From Aggregatilinea lenta (GTDB lineage: Bacteria; Chloroflexota; Anaerolineae; Aggregatilineales; Aggregatilineaceae), in contig NZ_BFCB01000003.1 in NCBI RefSeq assembly GCF_003569045.1, forward strand, positions 1,612,001 through 1,676,000: a DNA stretch of 64,000 nucleotides, given 5' to 3'. Below are positions 46,926 to 54,964 of this stretch, one piece after another. How positions within the stretch are numbered: position 1 is the stretch's first letter; the number at the start of each line of letters is the position of its first letter. The notes under the pieces were generated by a model, which worked only from the letters and a program-made list of their open reading frames with translations, made no database searches and had not been told where the DNA came from. Position numbers and translations under genes: made by a program.

Positions 46926-47147
46926 ATGAAATCCGAGTGGTACGTTGTACGACGCGTCGAGCGGCGCGATGCGGAAGGCACGACCAAGATACACCACGTC
47001 GCCATCAACCTCGACGACTTCCTCAGCCTCGCACCCACACAGACCTGGTTGGACCCGGCGCTCAAGGGCGGCGGCGAAACTGCCGACCAGGCCATCGAAG
47101 TGCTACGCGAGCGTTTTTCCTGCGCAGGAAAGGACGATTCAGATTGA
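46926..47147 (+). CDS. Hypothetical protein, 73 aa
   Basis: MKSEWYVVRRVERRDAEGTT; the C-terminus FSCAGKDDSD is mostly encoded by a palindrome. CTGGAGGGGTCA before ATG. Confidence 0.6.
   Translation: MKSEWYVVRRVERRDAEGTTKIHHVAINLDDFLSLAPTQTWLDPALKGGGETADQAIEVLRERFSCAGKDDSD
47116..47131. repeat. Dispersed palindrome
   Basis: TTTCCTGCGCAGGAAA, perfect, at the 3' end of the 73-aa gene; AGGAAAGGA lies upstream of TTG 47144. Confidence 0.95.
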
Positions 47148-47425
47148 ATACAGTCGGCAAGCTGAGCGTGCCGCTGCTCAAGGCCGATCTCGACCAGGCC
47201 AACGAGTGGTTCGGCGAGCTGTACCCGCGCGAGCAACCGCCGGAAGCCGTCGAGCGCCTCATGACCACGCTCGGCATCCTGGCGATGCGATGTGAGCGCG
47301 GCGCGCTGCGACGGGTGCACATCCTACCCAGTGACCGCTTCCCGGATAACACGACTGACTGCGGTCACTTCCTGGAGTCGCCGCAGACCTGGCCGGGCAG
47401 CTACGACGGAGAGAACTATGCGTAA
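47144..47425 (+). CDS. Hypothetical protein, 93 aa
   Basis: TTG start overlapping the previous TGA by four bases, with the palindrome-borne AGGA upstream. LLKADLDQANEWFGELYPRE, helical. Function unknown. Confidence 0.6.
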   Translation: MNTVGKLSVPLLKADLDQANEWFGELYPREQPPEAVERLMTTLGILAMRCERGALRRVHILPSDRFPDNTTDCGHFLESPQTWPGSYDGENYA

Positions 47426-47630
47426 CTTCATCTTGCAGCGCGACGTGGACGTATCGGGGATATCCGGGACGGGCGCCGTGGCCGAAGGCGTCGAGTTCTC
47501 CAATGGCCGCGTAGTCGTGGCCTGGCAAGGGGCTATCCCGTCGGTGGTCGTATGGGATAACATCGACCAGGTCGAGAAGATCCACGGCCACAACGGCTCG
47601 ACCAAAATCGTGTGGGTTGATGCGCCATAA
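47418..47630 (+). CDS. Conserved phage protein, 70 aa
   Basis: NFILQRDVDVSGISGTGAVA with EKIHGHNGSTKIVWVD matches a widespread small phage/mobile-element family (SGTG...HGHxG). Function unknown. Confidence 0.75.
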   Translation: MRNFILQRDVDVSGISGTGAVAEGVEFSNGRVVVAWQGAIPSVVVWDNIDQVEKIHGHNGSTKIVWVDAP

Positions 47631-47645
47631 TAACGCATCATAACA

Positions 47646-47800
47646 GCTCTTATGTTGCGTCACCGGCCTGGCCGGGAGCCCTCTCACGGGAGAGCCCGTA
47701 TCCCCAGACGCGGTGCTAAGAGCCGAAAACGGCGCAACATAATATTTCTACCCTCCAGATCCTCCGGGAATGACTCCCGGGGGATCTGTTATTTCCTGCG
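47646..47800 (+). ncRNA. Candidate structured RNA or regulatory region
   Basis: Dense inverted repeats: TTATGTTGCG (47650-47659) with CGCAACATAA (47733-47742); GCTCTTA (47646-47652) with TAAGAGC (47717-47723), mutually exclusive with the first; CCGGCC-T-GGCCGG; GCCG-AAAA-CGGC; and CAGATC...GGATCTG near 47755-47788. No gene present. Could be a terminator cluster, switch or origin. Confidence 0.45.
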
Positions 47801-47808
47801 AGGGACAT
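47793..47808. repeat. Degenerate half palindrome
   Basis: TTTCCTGCGAGGGACA; left half intact, right half replaced by the next gene's GAGGGA ribosome-binding site. Confidence 0.5.
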
Positions 47809-47809
47809 C

Positions 47810-48097
47810 ATGTTCAATCTGCGTGACCGGGTGCGCATCGTGGCCCGGAGCGAGGACTTGCGCCCCGCTAACGGGCTGGTGGGCCTGATTGGCCTGACTG
47901 ACATGCGGCGGCTGGCGGAACGCGGCAGCTACGGGGTCAGCGTCACGCTGCCCGACAAACGCTACAGCCAGTACGTCTTCTGCAACGACGACGAGCTTGT
48001 CATGGCCCCCCGAGAACAGCGCACGGCGCAGACGTGGGATGAGCTGCGCGCGCAAACCGGCAGCGTCAAGAAGCGCCGGCGCAAGGCGCGTGCCTGA
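47810..48097 (+). CDS. Hypothetical protein, 95 aa
   Basis: MFNLRDRVRIVARSEDLRPA, small beta barrel-like first half, basic C-terminus (KKRRRKARA). Could bind nucleic acid. One-base overlap with the next gene. Confidence 0.65.
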   Translation: MFNLRDRVRIVARSEDLRPANGLVGLIGLTDMRRLAERGSYGVSVTLPDKRYSQYVFCNDDELVMAPREQRTAQTWDELRAQTGSVKKRRRKARA

Positions 48098-48477
48098 TGC
48101 GTCCCCGCGGCTGCCTGACTGATCTCCTGTGGTTCCTGATGGGAGTGGTGGCCGCAGCTCACGAGAGCAAGCCTCACCCGACCAGCTCACGCGCTGGATA
48201 TGTCTACCTCGTCGAAGCGATAGGGCAGAAGGGGTTGTACAAAATCGGGCACACCAAAGACCCGAAGCGTCGCCGCAGCACCTTCAAGCTCGCCTTGCCC
48301 TTCGACATCGAATACCTGCACCTGATCCCCTGTCGTGACCGTTACGCGGCGGAGAAGGTCCTGCACGCACGTTACGCGGCCAAGCGGCTGCGCAGTGACG
48401 AGACCGGACGCTGGACCGAGTGGTTCAGACTGAGCCGGAAAGACGTACGAGACGTCAAGTCTATCAAGAAGTTGTAG
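48097..48477 (+). CDS. GIY-YIG-like (T5orf172/Mug113) nuclease-domain protein
   Basis: 126 residues. GYVYLVEAIGQKGLYKIGHT followed by KRRRSTFKLALPFD and AAEKVLHARYAAKRL fits the T5orf172/Mug113 branch of GIY-YIG domains. The catalytic Arg and Glu positions are plausible (KDPKRRR, AAEKVLH). Lies just before the recombinase cluster. Confidence 0.8.
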   Translation: MRPRGCLTDLLWFLMGVVAAAHESKPHPTSSRAGYVYLVEAIGQKGLYKIGHTKDPKRRRSTFKLALPFDIEYLHLIPCRDRYAAEKVLHARYAAKRLRSDETGRWTEWFRLSRKDVRDVKSIKKL

Positions 48478-48490
48478 CCGAGGAGCACCT

Positions 48491-48655
48491 ATGGCACATG
48501 ATCGTAACCATGACGTGAGCGCGATACAAAGAACACCCAACGGGACGGAACAAGCAGCAATCGAGGACTTATGCGGCCTTCTGTCTCGTGTCCTGATTCG
48601 GTTGACCGCTGCACCGGCTGAGCAGAGGACTTCACAAGGAGCACCGAAGGCATGA
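48491..48655 (+). CDS. Short protein coupled to the recombinase, 54 aa
   Basis: ATG at 48491 after GAGGAGCACCT; the frame MAHDRNHDVSAIQRTPNGT continues to a TGA that overlaps the recombinase ATG (ATGA). Helical centre (AAIEDLCGLLSRVLIRLT). Translational coupling suggests a recombinase partner, possibly a directionality factor; inference only. Confidence 0.6.
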   Translation: MAHDRNHDVSAIQRTPNGTEQAAIEDLCGLLSRVLIRLTAAPAEQRTSQGAPKA

Positions 48656-50097
48656 CCAAACGCGCTGCCGCCTATGTGCGGGTATCAAGTGAGGAACAGA
48701 CTGAAGGCTGGAGTCTGGATGGGCAGGAACGCGCGATCCGTGACTACGCGGATCGGAACAACTACGACATCGTGAGTGTGTACCACGACGATGTGACAGG
48801 AAGCAAAGAAGAGCGGCCTGGCTTCGAGCAGATGATCATGGACGCGCACGACAAGCAGTTTGAAGGCATCATCGTCTTCCACACCTCTCGGTTATTCCGC
48901 AATGTGGCCCTTGCGCGCCGCTACAAGGATCTGCTCCGCAATAAGCTCAGCATCGATCTCGTCTTCATCAACCAGCCGGTCGTATCACCTGACGATCCTA
49001 CCGCCTTCATGATGGAGGGCATCAACGAGCTGTTCGACGAGTACTACCTGCACCAATTGCGGTTCTGGACCTCACTGGGTAAGCAAACCCGCGCCCAGCA
49101 AGGCATGTGGAATGGCACGCTGCCGTTCGGGTACATGACCGACCCGGAGACAGGATTGCCGGCGCCACATCCCCAGAATGCCCAGGGGCTTGTGATGGCG
49201 TTCGCGGCGTATGCGACCGGGCGGTACACGGACGGGCAGGTTGCGGAGCTTCTAAATCGCGAAGGCTATCGCACGACCGGGAACTGGGGTGAGAGGTCCT
49301 TCACGAAGGACACGGTCAACCGGATGCTGCGCAACGTGTTCTACCTGGGGCTGGTGAAGTACAAAGGCCAGACGTTCCCCGGTCAGCATCCGCCACTGAT
49401 CGAGCAAGAGTTGTTCGACACGTGCCAGGAGGTGCGGGCAACCCGAAGTCGGCATCCCCGGTCGTTTGGGCAGAAGAAGCGGGACTATGTGCTGGCGGGC
49501 ATTGCGCGCTGTGTTGAATGCAATCTGACGCTCCGGTGTGGCTCATGGGGAGAAAACGGCGGTCGATACTATCGTCACACCGCCCAAGAGCGTGGCTACG
49601 ACTGCTCAGTGCCTGGTAAATACCTTCGAGCCGAAATACTCGAAGATCAGTGGTCGGAGATCATCGCTGCGATTGAGCTTCCAGACGACTGGAAACAGCG
49701 CATCGAGGAACTGGCCGGCAATGTAGAGCGGCGCGCGGCGATTCTCCGCGAACGCGAGCAGGTGGAAGAAAAGCTCCGGCGGCTTCGGCGCATGTACCAG
49801 GATTTGGTGATCGGCGATGCGGAGTATCAGGAGACGCAGAAGCAATTGCAGTCGCGGCTGGCGGCATTAGTGGTTCCCGCCGAATCGCAACTCGTGCGGG
49901 GCGGGGAGTACCTGGAGAACCTGGGCCTGCTCTGGTCAGCGGCGACGCTGGCCGAGCAGCGCGACATCACACGCGTGCTCATCAAGGCGGTATACGTCGA
50001 TGTCGCGGATGCGCAGATTGTCGCCCTGGAGCCGGTTCCGGCTTTCCGAATCCTGTTTGAGGCGTTCTGCCAGGATCTTGGTGTGGCGATCCTCTAG
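48652..50097 (+). CDS. Large serine recombinase (integrase)
   Basis: 481 residues. The resolvase catalytic domain shows AAAYVRVSSEEQ with Arg10 and nucleophile Ser12, and HTSRLFRN (R80, R83). A recombinase domain (RTTGNWGERSFTKDTVNRML) and a zinc ribbon (ARCVECNLTLRCG...CSVPGKY) follow, then a coiled coil and a conserved tail ending VPAFRILFEAFCQDLG. Such enzymes integrate phages between attP and attB. Three decayed copies of its 3' end recur downstream among the defence-type genes. Confidence 0.93.
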   Translation: MTKRAAAYVRVSSEEQTEGWSLDGQERAIRDYADRNNYDIVSVYHDDVTGSKEERPGFEQMIMDAHDKQFEGIIVFHTSRLFRNVALARRYKDLLRNKLSIDLVFINQPVVSPDDPTAFMMEGINELFDEYYLHQLRFWTSLGKQTRAQQGMWNGTLPFGYMTDPETGLPAPHPQNAQGLVMAFAAYATGRYTDGQVAELLNREGYRTTGNWGERSFTKDTVNRMLRNVFYLGLVKYKGQTFPGQHPPLIEQELFDTCQEVRATRSRHPRSFGQKKRDYVLAGIARCVECNLTLRCGSWGENGGRYYRHTAQERGYDCSVPGKYLRAEILEDQWSEIIAAIELPDDWKQRIEELAGNVERRAAILREREQVEEKLRRLRRMYQDLVIGDAEYQETQKQLQSRLAALVVPAESQLVRGGEYLENLGLLWSAATLAEQRDITRVLIKAVYVDVADAQIVALEPVPAFRILFEAFCQDLGVAIL

Positions 50098-50116
50098 GGC
50101 AGGGCACGTTCTGCTA

Positions 50117-50132
50117 TTTCCCGCGCAGGAAA
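50117..50132. repeat. Dispersed palindrome
   Basis: TTTCCCGCGCAGGAAA 20 bases after the recombinase stop. Confidence 0.9.
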
Positions 50133-50348
50133 CGGCCGCTGATTACGGCTTGCACACCTGTAACCAGCGACCGATTTCCTCGCAAATCCTCGAAAGCAGC
50201 TTAGTATAGCTGATCGCTTTCGTTGATGAAGCCCGACGCCGGAAGTTTGTAAAAAGTAAACGAACGTGATCTCAAATGGCGACTCAATAAATCATTTCAA
50301 GAAGAAACTCTTCATATGGCATTATATACGTGCCGAGATTTTCGGATT

Positions 50349-50379
50349 ACTCAGGGCTTGATATGATTAAGTCCTGAGT
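50349..50379 (+). promoter_or_regulatory. Inverted repeat before the STAND-like gene
   Basis: ACTCAGGGCTT-N9-AAGTCCTGAGT (one mismatch), followed by TTTATTC. Could be an operator or a leader terminator; the gene starts 23 bases later with GAGGGG. Confidence 0.5.
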
Positions 50380-50402
50380 TTTATTCGAGGGGCGAAAAAC
50401 AG

Positions 50403-53400
50403 ATGAGCGAACAAAACACGTATCTCCCACTAGAGTCTATTGATGATGGTGACTTCGAGACGTTAGTAACTTACTTTCTACGCACAATCAACCCTGCATT
50501 AGCAGAACTGATTTCAACTGGAATAAATGCTTCTGGGAAACCTATACCCTGTCCCGTAGATAACATTTATTTCAGGCAAGGTAATCCCCCTCAGTGCATT
50601 GCGATTGCCTCAACAACCACTAAGCGTAAAAATCTCAAGGGGAAGTGGCTTGGACCTGATGGAGATATATATAAGTCAAAACGGGAATTTGAGAACAACT
50701 GGGCAGATACTCCAAACACAGAGTATCATCTCTATCTTGCTACAAACCTTCCTATAAAAAGCGATATAAAGCTATACCGTGATGCGGTGGCCTTGGCGCA
50801 AAAATTAGGAATAATCTTTCATTTGGTCGAAGCATCGCAACTTGTTGGGTTTCTAGATACTAACCCAGACGGCCAATATTTACGGTGGAGTTTTTTTGGG
50901 ATTCCAGTCGAGCGGCTTGGGCCAGAGACACTAAAGTATATTGCTGCACGCTCTTTACTTCACCATGAAACAAGTGAATCTGTTGTCAACGCCGAGAATA
51001 TCGAGATAGAGCGAGATATCGAGCGTGAATTAAGCTTTGAACGTCCATCAATCGAAGGCACCAATGTATTGCTGCAAGGTGCGTCGGGGGCTGGCAAATC
51101 CACCTTAGCCAGGCATATTGGACACAGACTCAATGAATCTGGCGGTGTGGCAATATGGCTACCCGCTGAAAAACTCTACCCAAGTGCAACGCTGTCTTCT
51201 GCGCTTCTTGGTGCTTTTCAAGAGTTTCTTCCTTCTCTACAAACCTTCTCGGCAAATGAAATCCTCAATCTACCGAAACTTATTTCGCAGCATATCACTT
51301 TGATTGTTGACGATATTAATCGTCTCTCACAGCCCAACAAGGCCCTCAAGAAACTCTCAGATTGGACGAACTATCAGCGAAAGGCGAATGCAGTTCAAAC
51401 CCCATTTTCTCAAGATTATGGCTACCGATTTGTCGTTCCCGTCTGGCCTGAATTAGCACGAAGCGAACACTTAGGCAACAACTGGAAGATTATTGAGCTA
51501 AGAAGCTACTCCTCTCAGGAAAGAGAGCGTTTTGCCGCCGCATACACTGAACGTAACTTGCTCCCTAGGAATTTTCGTGAGCTAACTGAGATGCTTGGTG
51601 GCGATCCATTTCTGTGTGGTTTAGCAACTAACAAAAGTGGTGTCTTTATGCAATCACCTCATACCAGCCTTATCCGCGACATATTTGAAGGATTTCTCAG
51701 GTCTACCTCTCATGACGTTAGTGAGAACACTTCGTGTACTCCGCAAGAAGCGTTGTTAGCGCTTGACTGCTTGGTCGCGCTCACGATAGAGAAGGATGCG
51801 CCACTGCTACCATGGGACGTGGTTCGGAATTCATGTGAACAAAAAACGTCTGATATTTTGTTTACCTGGAGCCAGCACAAAAGTTTAGGCTGGATTACGA
51901 TAACCAGCGTTTCGGAATCTTGGAGATGGAAACACCAAAGACTACGAGACATGCTAATTGGACGCTTTTTAGCACGCCAGATTGAAGCAACACCTATCGA
52001 GAATCTATCTGATATTTTGCAGACTTGGCTAGAAAATCCAGGGCTGGCAGAAGCCGGAGCAATCTCTTTTATTTTCCTGAGTGATGAGGGCAAGAAGCAA
52101 CAGATTTTAGCATTGATAAAAAGCAAGGCTCCGCTGGTATTGGCGGAAATCTTGAGATTAGGGATTGCCATAGAAAAATCCGATCTGAGAAGTAAATTGA
52201 TAGCCTTTCTGCGAGATACATTGAGCGAACTAGAGTATGGAGCGAATATATCTCCCTTACAACGGGCAATCTGGGAAAAACTCGTTCTCACCAACGATAC
52301 GGCTGTGCTTGATATATCAGGCGGACTAGAAGACAGAGCAGACATTCTGGCAGCCCGATTACGCAATGGAGATATATTGGCAGGATTGAGGTGGATTGAC
52401 CGTGAGAAATCTTGGGAATTCTTGCCGAGTGTTAACTATCCATTTTGGGAACAATCTGTAGAAGCGTTCGCTAGGCTTGCCGATCAGAATCGAACGCAAG
52501 TCATAGAAAAAATTACTCGCTTGCTAAGAAAACAAGCACATAGCGATGTTGTATTTCTTTTTGCCGGTTACTTAGCCTGGAAGGAATGTGCTTCTCCGTT
52601 GGCTGAAATCTGGGAAACCTTCACCATCGAGACAAAACTTAGTACACTCACTAGCTTTATTTGGATGATGAGCCGATGTGGAAGTACCTCGACCCAGAAG
52701 CATCTGGCTGAGGCGTTGTCACTAGTTCAACTACTCGAAGACAGAATAGAGGATAGAGATGATGATGGGGATAGTAGTCCCCAACGTTACTATATATTCA
52801 ATTACCCGCTTGAATTTACCTTTCAGAGATGGGAAATCGATCCCAGTGCCGCGAAAACCTGGGCGCATGCGGTTGCAGCATATCCTGAAGCAGAGGATGA
52901 TCTGTGTTTTGTCGCCCGTGTAATTGACTATCCTGAAACCGTCGGAGCACATATTAGATGGTGCGCCAGAAATAGTCGCGGTTTTCTCATGGATTGGGCA
53001 TGGCCCCTAGACCCTAACGCAAAAAGGGACAAGTATCGGACCAGAATCGCAGAAAGGCCAGAAACACGAGCCTACTTGTGGCGTCTATTTGAACATGAAT
53101 CAGATGAGAATACGAGATACTGGCTATTAATGCATCTCGAACGCATGTTGCACCCAAGCGATCTCGATGCACTAAGAGCAATCCCTGATAGCGATGCTTT
53201 ATATGAAATGGCGCTCAAGATGAGACTGCGCTTATATGATGAAACTGGCATTGAAGATATGTTTAAATTCATTGAAGAAAAACCCCTGCTTTGGTTTATT
53301 TACTTATCGCTTTTCTTAGAGAGAAATGATGTCTATCGCTTCTTTGTGGAACACTTTGAGAGGGCGTTGAAAACGGCTGAAATCGCATACCATGTTATTC

Positions 53401-54113
53401 GCTACTTGCCACCCAATCGGATAAGCGGTTTTATCGGAGAAAACCTTACCCTTCTTAGGCAAACACCTCGGACATGGAACCCTCTCTGGCGCACAGAGCA
53501 CGTGGCAGCACTTCAGTTTGTTCAAGATGCTTTAGCAAAAGAAGAGATTAACAGTGTAAAGCGCTTTTTCCACGGAATTACAGGTTACCCATATCCTGTT
53601 TCACTGACTATGCTGGATGCATTGGTTCCAGTACTCGATAGATTTACTGCACCAGAATTAACGGAGCTGGCAGTTCTGGCATTAAGAAATGGTCACGAGG
53701 AGTGGGCTAGAGCAAATCTAATGCAGACTATCCTGGCCAACAAGAATCGTACATCCTGGTCCACTAAGGAAGATTTGAAACAGGCGCTCGATCTATTACT
53801 TTCAAAAATACCAGAAGGATCGAAAGCCATATATGAAACTCATGAGTTTTATAAGTTGGCACGAAAACGGAAAGCGGACGACAGTGATCGGCTTGATTTT
53901 GGAGATAACGCAGTTGATGCTATACGGGAATGGCTAGGAGAAAAGCCCAGCGACAATCAAGTGATAGTGGCATCTATGCTTCTAGTAGAAATCGAGAGCG
54001 AGCAATCGCTTCAATGGTGGGAAACGATCATTCCGACATCAAGGGAAGCGCGTGATGCGTGGTCTCGCGCCCGGTTTTCGCTTAGGAGAGCAAAGTGGCA
54101 AAGTGGAATTTAG
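50403..54113 (+). CDS. STAND-like NTPase with nuclease-like N-terminus, probable anti-phage defence protein
   Basis: 1236 residues, AT-rich unlike the phage part. The N-terminal 170 residues have the layout of PD-(D/E)XK domains of defence NTPases (FETLVTYFLR ... HLYLATNLPI ... LRWSFFGI), but the usual (D/E)xK strand reads CIAIAST, so it may be inactive. P-loop GASGAGKS (226-233), Walker B LIVDDINR (D303, D304), winged-helix-like part, then about 650 residues of helical repeats as sensor. Such NTPases oligomerise on sensing phage proteins and trigger an effector. First cargo after the recombinase. Confidence 0.75.
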   Translation: MSEQNTYLPLESIDDGDFETLVTYFLRTINPALAELISTGINASGKPIPCPVDNIYFRQGNPPQCIAIASTTTKRKNLKGKWLGPDGDIYKSKREFENNWADTPNTEYHLYLATNLPIKSDIKLYRDAVALAQKLGIIFHLVEASQLVGFLDTNPDGQYLRWSFFGIPVERLGPETLKYIAARSLLHHETSESVVNAENIEIERDIERELSFERPSIEGTNVLLQGASGAGKSTLARHIGHRLNESGGVAIWLPAEKLYPSATLSSALLGAFQEFLPSLQTFSANEILNLPKLISQHITLIVDDINRLSQPNKALKKLSDWTNYQRKANAVQTPFSQDYGYRFVVPVWPELARSEHLGNNWKIIELRSYSSQERERFAAAYTERNLLPRNFRELTEMLGGDPFLCGLATNKSGVFMQSPHTSLIRDIFEGFLRSTSHDVSENTSCTPQEALLALDCLVALTIEKDAPLLPWDVVRNSCEQKTSDILFTWSQHKSLGWITITSVSESWRWKHQRLRDMLIGRFLARQIEATPIENLSDILQTWLENPGLAEAGAISFIFLSDEGKKQQILALIKSKAPLVLAEILRLGIAIEKSDLRSKLIAFLRDTLSELEYGANISPLQRAIWEKLVLTNDTAVLDISGGLEDRADILAARLRNGDILAGLRWIDREKSWEFLPSVNYPFWEQSVEAFARLADQNRTQVIEKITRLLRKQAHSDVVFLFAGYLAWKECASPLAEIWETFTIETKLSTLTSFIWMMSRCGSTSTQKHLAEALSLVQLLEDRIEDRDDDGDSSPQRYYIFNYPLEFTFQRWEIDPSAAKTWAHAVAAYPEAEDDLCFVARVIDYPETVGAHIRWCARNSRGFLMDWAWPLDPNAKRDKYRTRIAERPETRAYLWRLFEHESDENTRYWLLMHLERMLHPSDLDALRAIPDSDALYEMALKMRLRLYDETGIEDMFKFIEEKPLLWFIYLSLFLERNDVYRFFVEHFERALKTAEIAYHVIRYLPPNRISGFIGENLTLLRQTPRTWNPLWRTEHVAALQFVQDALAKEEINSVKRFFHGITGYPYPVSLTMLDALVPVLDRFTAPELTELAVLALRNGHEEWARANLMQTILANKNRTSWSTKEDLKQALDLLLSKIPEGSKAIYETHEFYKLARKRKADDSDRLDFGDNAVDAIREWLGEKPSDNQVIVASMLLVEIESEQSLQWWETIIPTSREARDAWSRARFSLRRAKWQSGI

Positions 54114-54197
54114 GGCGGCGCAGTGGGCCCCTAGGTGAGTCCCGGCGCGGGTTGGGAGCCAAGGAAGACCCGCATCCAATATCCCGACGACAGTCAG

Positions 54198-54305
54198 GTG
54201 CGACGATAACGCGATAAGTCGCACGTGCACATATTGTCGCGTTTGATCGATGCCCATATTTCGGGTCTTGTTCGAGAAGTTCTGCCGAGATCGCGGAGTG
54301 ACTAG
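54198..54305 (+). pseudogene. Recombinase 3'-end remnant (copy B)
   Basis: PIFRVLFEKFCRDRGV aligns with the intact tail PAFRILFEAFCQDLGV. The preceding piece (GCACATATTGTCGCGTTTG) aligns with the codons AQIVAL, but one base is lost between them. A stretch of about 30 bases upstream is missing relative to the intact gene, as in copies C and D. Confidence 0.75.
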
Positions 54306-54333
54306 CCCCCAGAGGAGTGCGCCAGGCCCGTTA

Positions 54334-54349
54334 TTTCCTGCGCAGGAAA
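54334..54349. repeat. Dispersed palindrome
   Basis: TTTCCTGCGCAGGAAA, perfect, shortly after recombinase remnant B, as at 50117 after the intact gene. Confidence 0.95.
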
Positions 54350-54448
54350 TACCTGCTAGCCGCGAGCTAGCAGTCGCGCAACCAGAGTGCTTCGGCATCA
54401 TCAAGAATCACGTTGGGGCACTACCTCCATATAGCGAATGAGGAATAG

Positions 54449-54596
54449 GCGGGAGCGACGGGGCTCGACCGATTACGCGTATACGCCCGCTCATCTTCAT
54501 TGCCAGGCATGTGGTGACCGATTTCCTCGCAAGTCGCTCGAAAGCAGCTTAGTACAGCTGGTAGTTTTCGTTGATGAAGCCCGACACCAGGGGTTT
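54449..54596. repeat. Junction repeat R2, copy B
   Basis: Nearly identical to 61018-61157 (shared ATACGCCCGCTCATCTTCAT, CGATTTCCTCGCAAGTCGCT, GTTGAT(G/A)AAGCCCGACACCA) and partly to 50141-50237. Both strands are open; coding nature unclear. Confidence 0.8.
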
Positions 54597-54599
54597 GAG

Positions 54600-54840
54600 G
54601 GGCTGTCGGGGCCAAAAACGCTCAATTCATCGACCGATGTAACTTCCCCGGTCACCAAAATCCTCGCACAGCTTAATGGGGCTCCCTCGCAGCCTAGCCC
54701 TACCCAAACAACGCGCGCACGCAATACTATTATATACTCGTGCCCGGTATGCTGCGGGTGTTTCGCAAGCCGAACTCGCGCGGCAGTTCGGAATTTCATA
54801 TCAACGGGTGCACCAGATTGTACAGAGAAAAAGACGATAG
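54600..54840 (+). pseudogene. Decayed small HTH gene (copy B)
   Basis: SPVTKILAQLN in one frame, then after a frameshift GVSQAELARQFGISYQRVHQ, ending IVQRKRR and a stop. A sigma-region-4/Xre-like HTH. It aligns with the longer open copy at 61237-61476. Confidence 0.7.
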
Positions 54841-54964
54841 CCCGGTCAGCAATTGGTAACATGACGGGCGTGTGCACACGAGTCATTCCCGTAGAATCCG
54901 ATGACCTGTGGACCTACATAGCGTAGCATTCCACCACCTCACGGATAGAACTGCCCGCAACCAG

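Larger units (their letters stand above)
50098..50402. other. Recombinase-adjacent junction region
   Basis: Contains a palindrome and repeat R2 (50141-50237, with GACCGATTTCCTCGCAA and GCAGCTTAGTA), also present at 54470-54591 and 61039-61157. The composition turns AT-rich after about 50240. Likely holds the element's right attachment site. Confidence 0.55.

Noticed and set aside
39-54349. CRISPR array interpretation of the repeats
   Set aside because: Copies are kilobases apart, palindromic and often inside genes; no regular spacers and no cas1/cas2.
39-54349. LexA box interpretation of the TTTCC-N6-GGAAA palindrome
   Set aside because: The arms do not match GAAC/GTTC, and separate SOS-like boxes are present at promoters while this palindrome is also inside genes.
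54421-54615. Minus-strand 64-codon frame in repeat R2, also open in the copy at 61013-61237
   Set aside because: Both strands of the repeat are open and no start site or family supports coding; kept as a DNA repeat.
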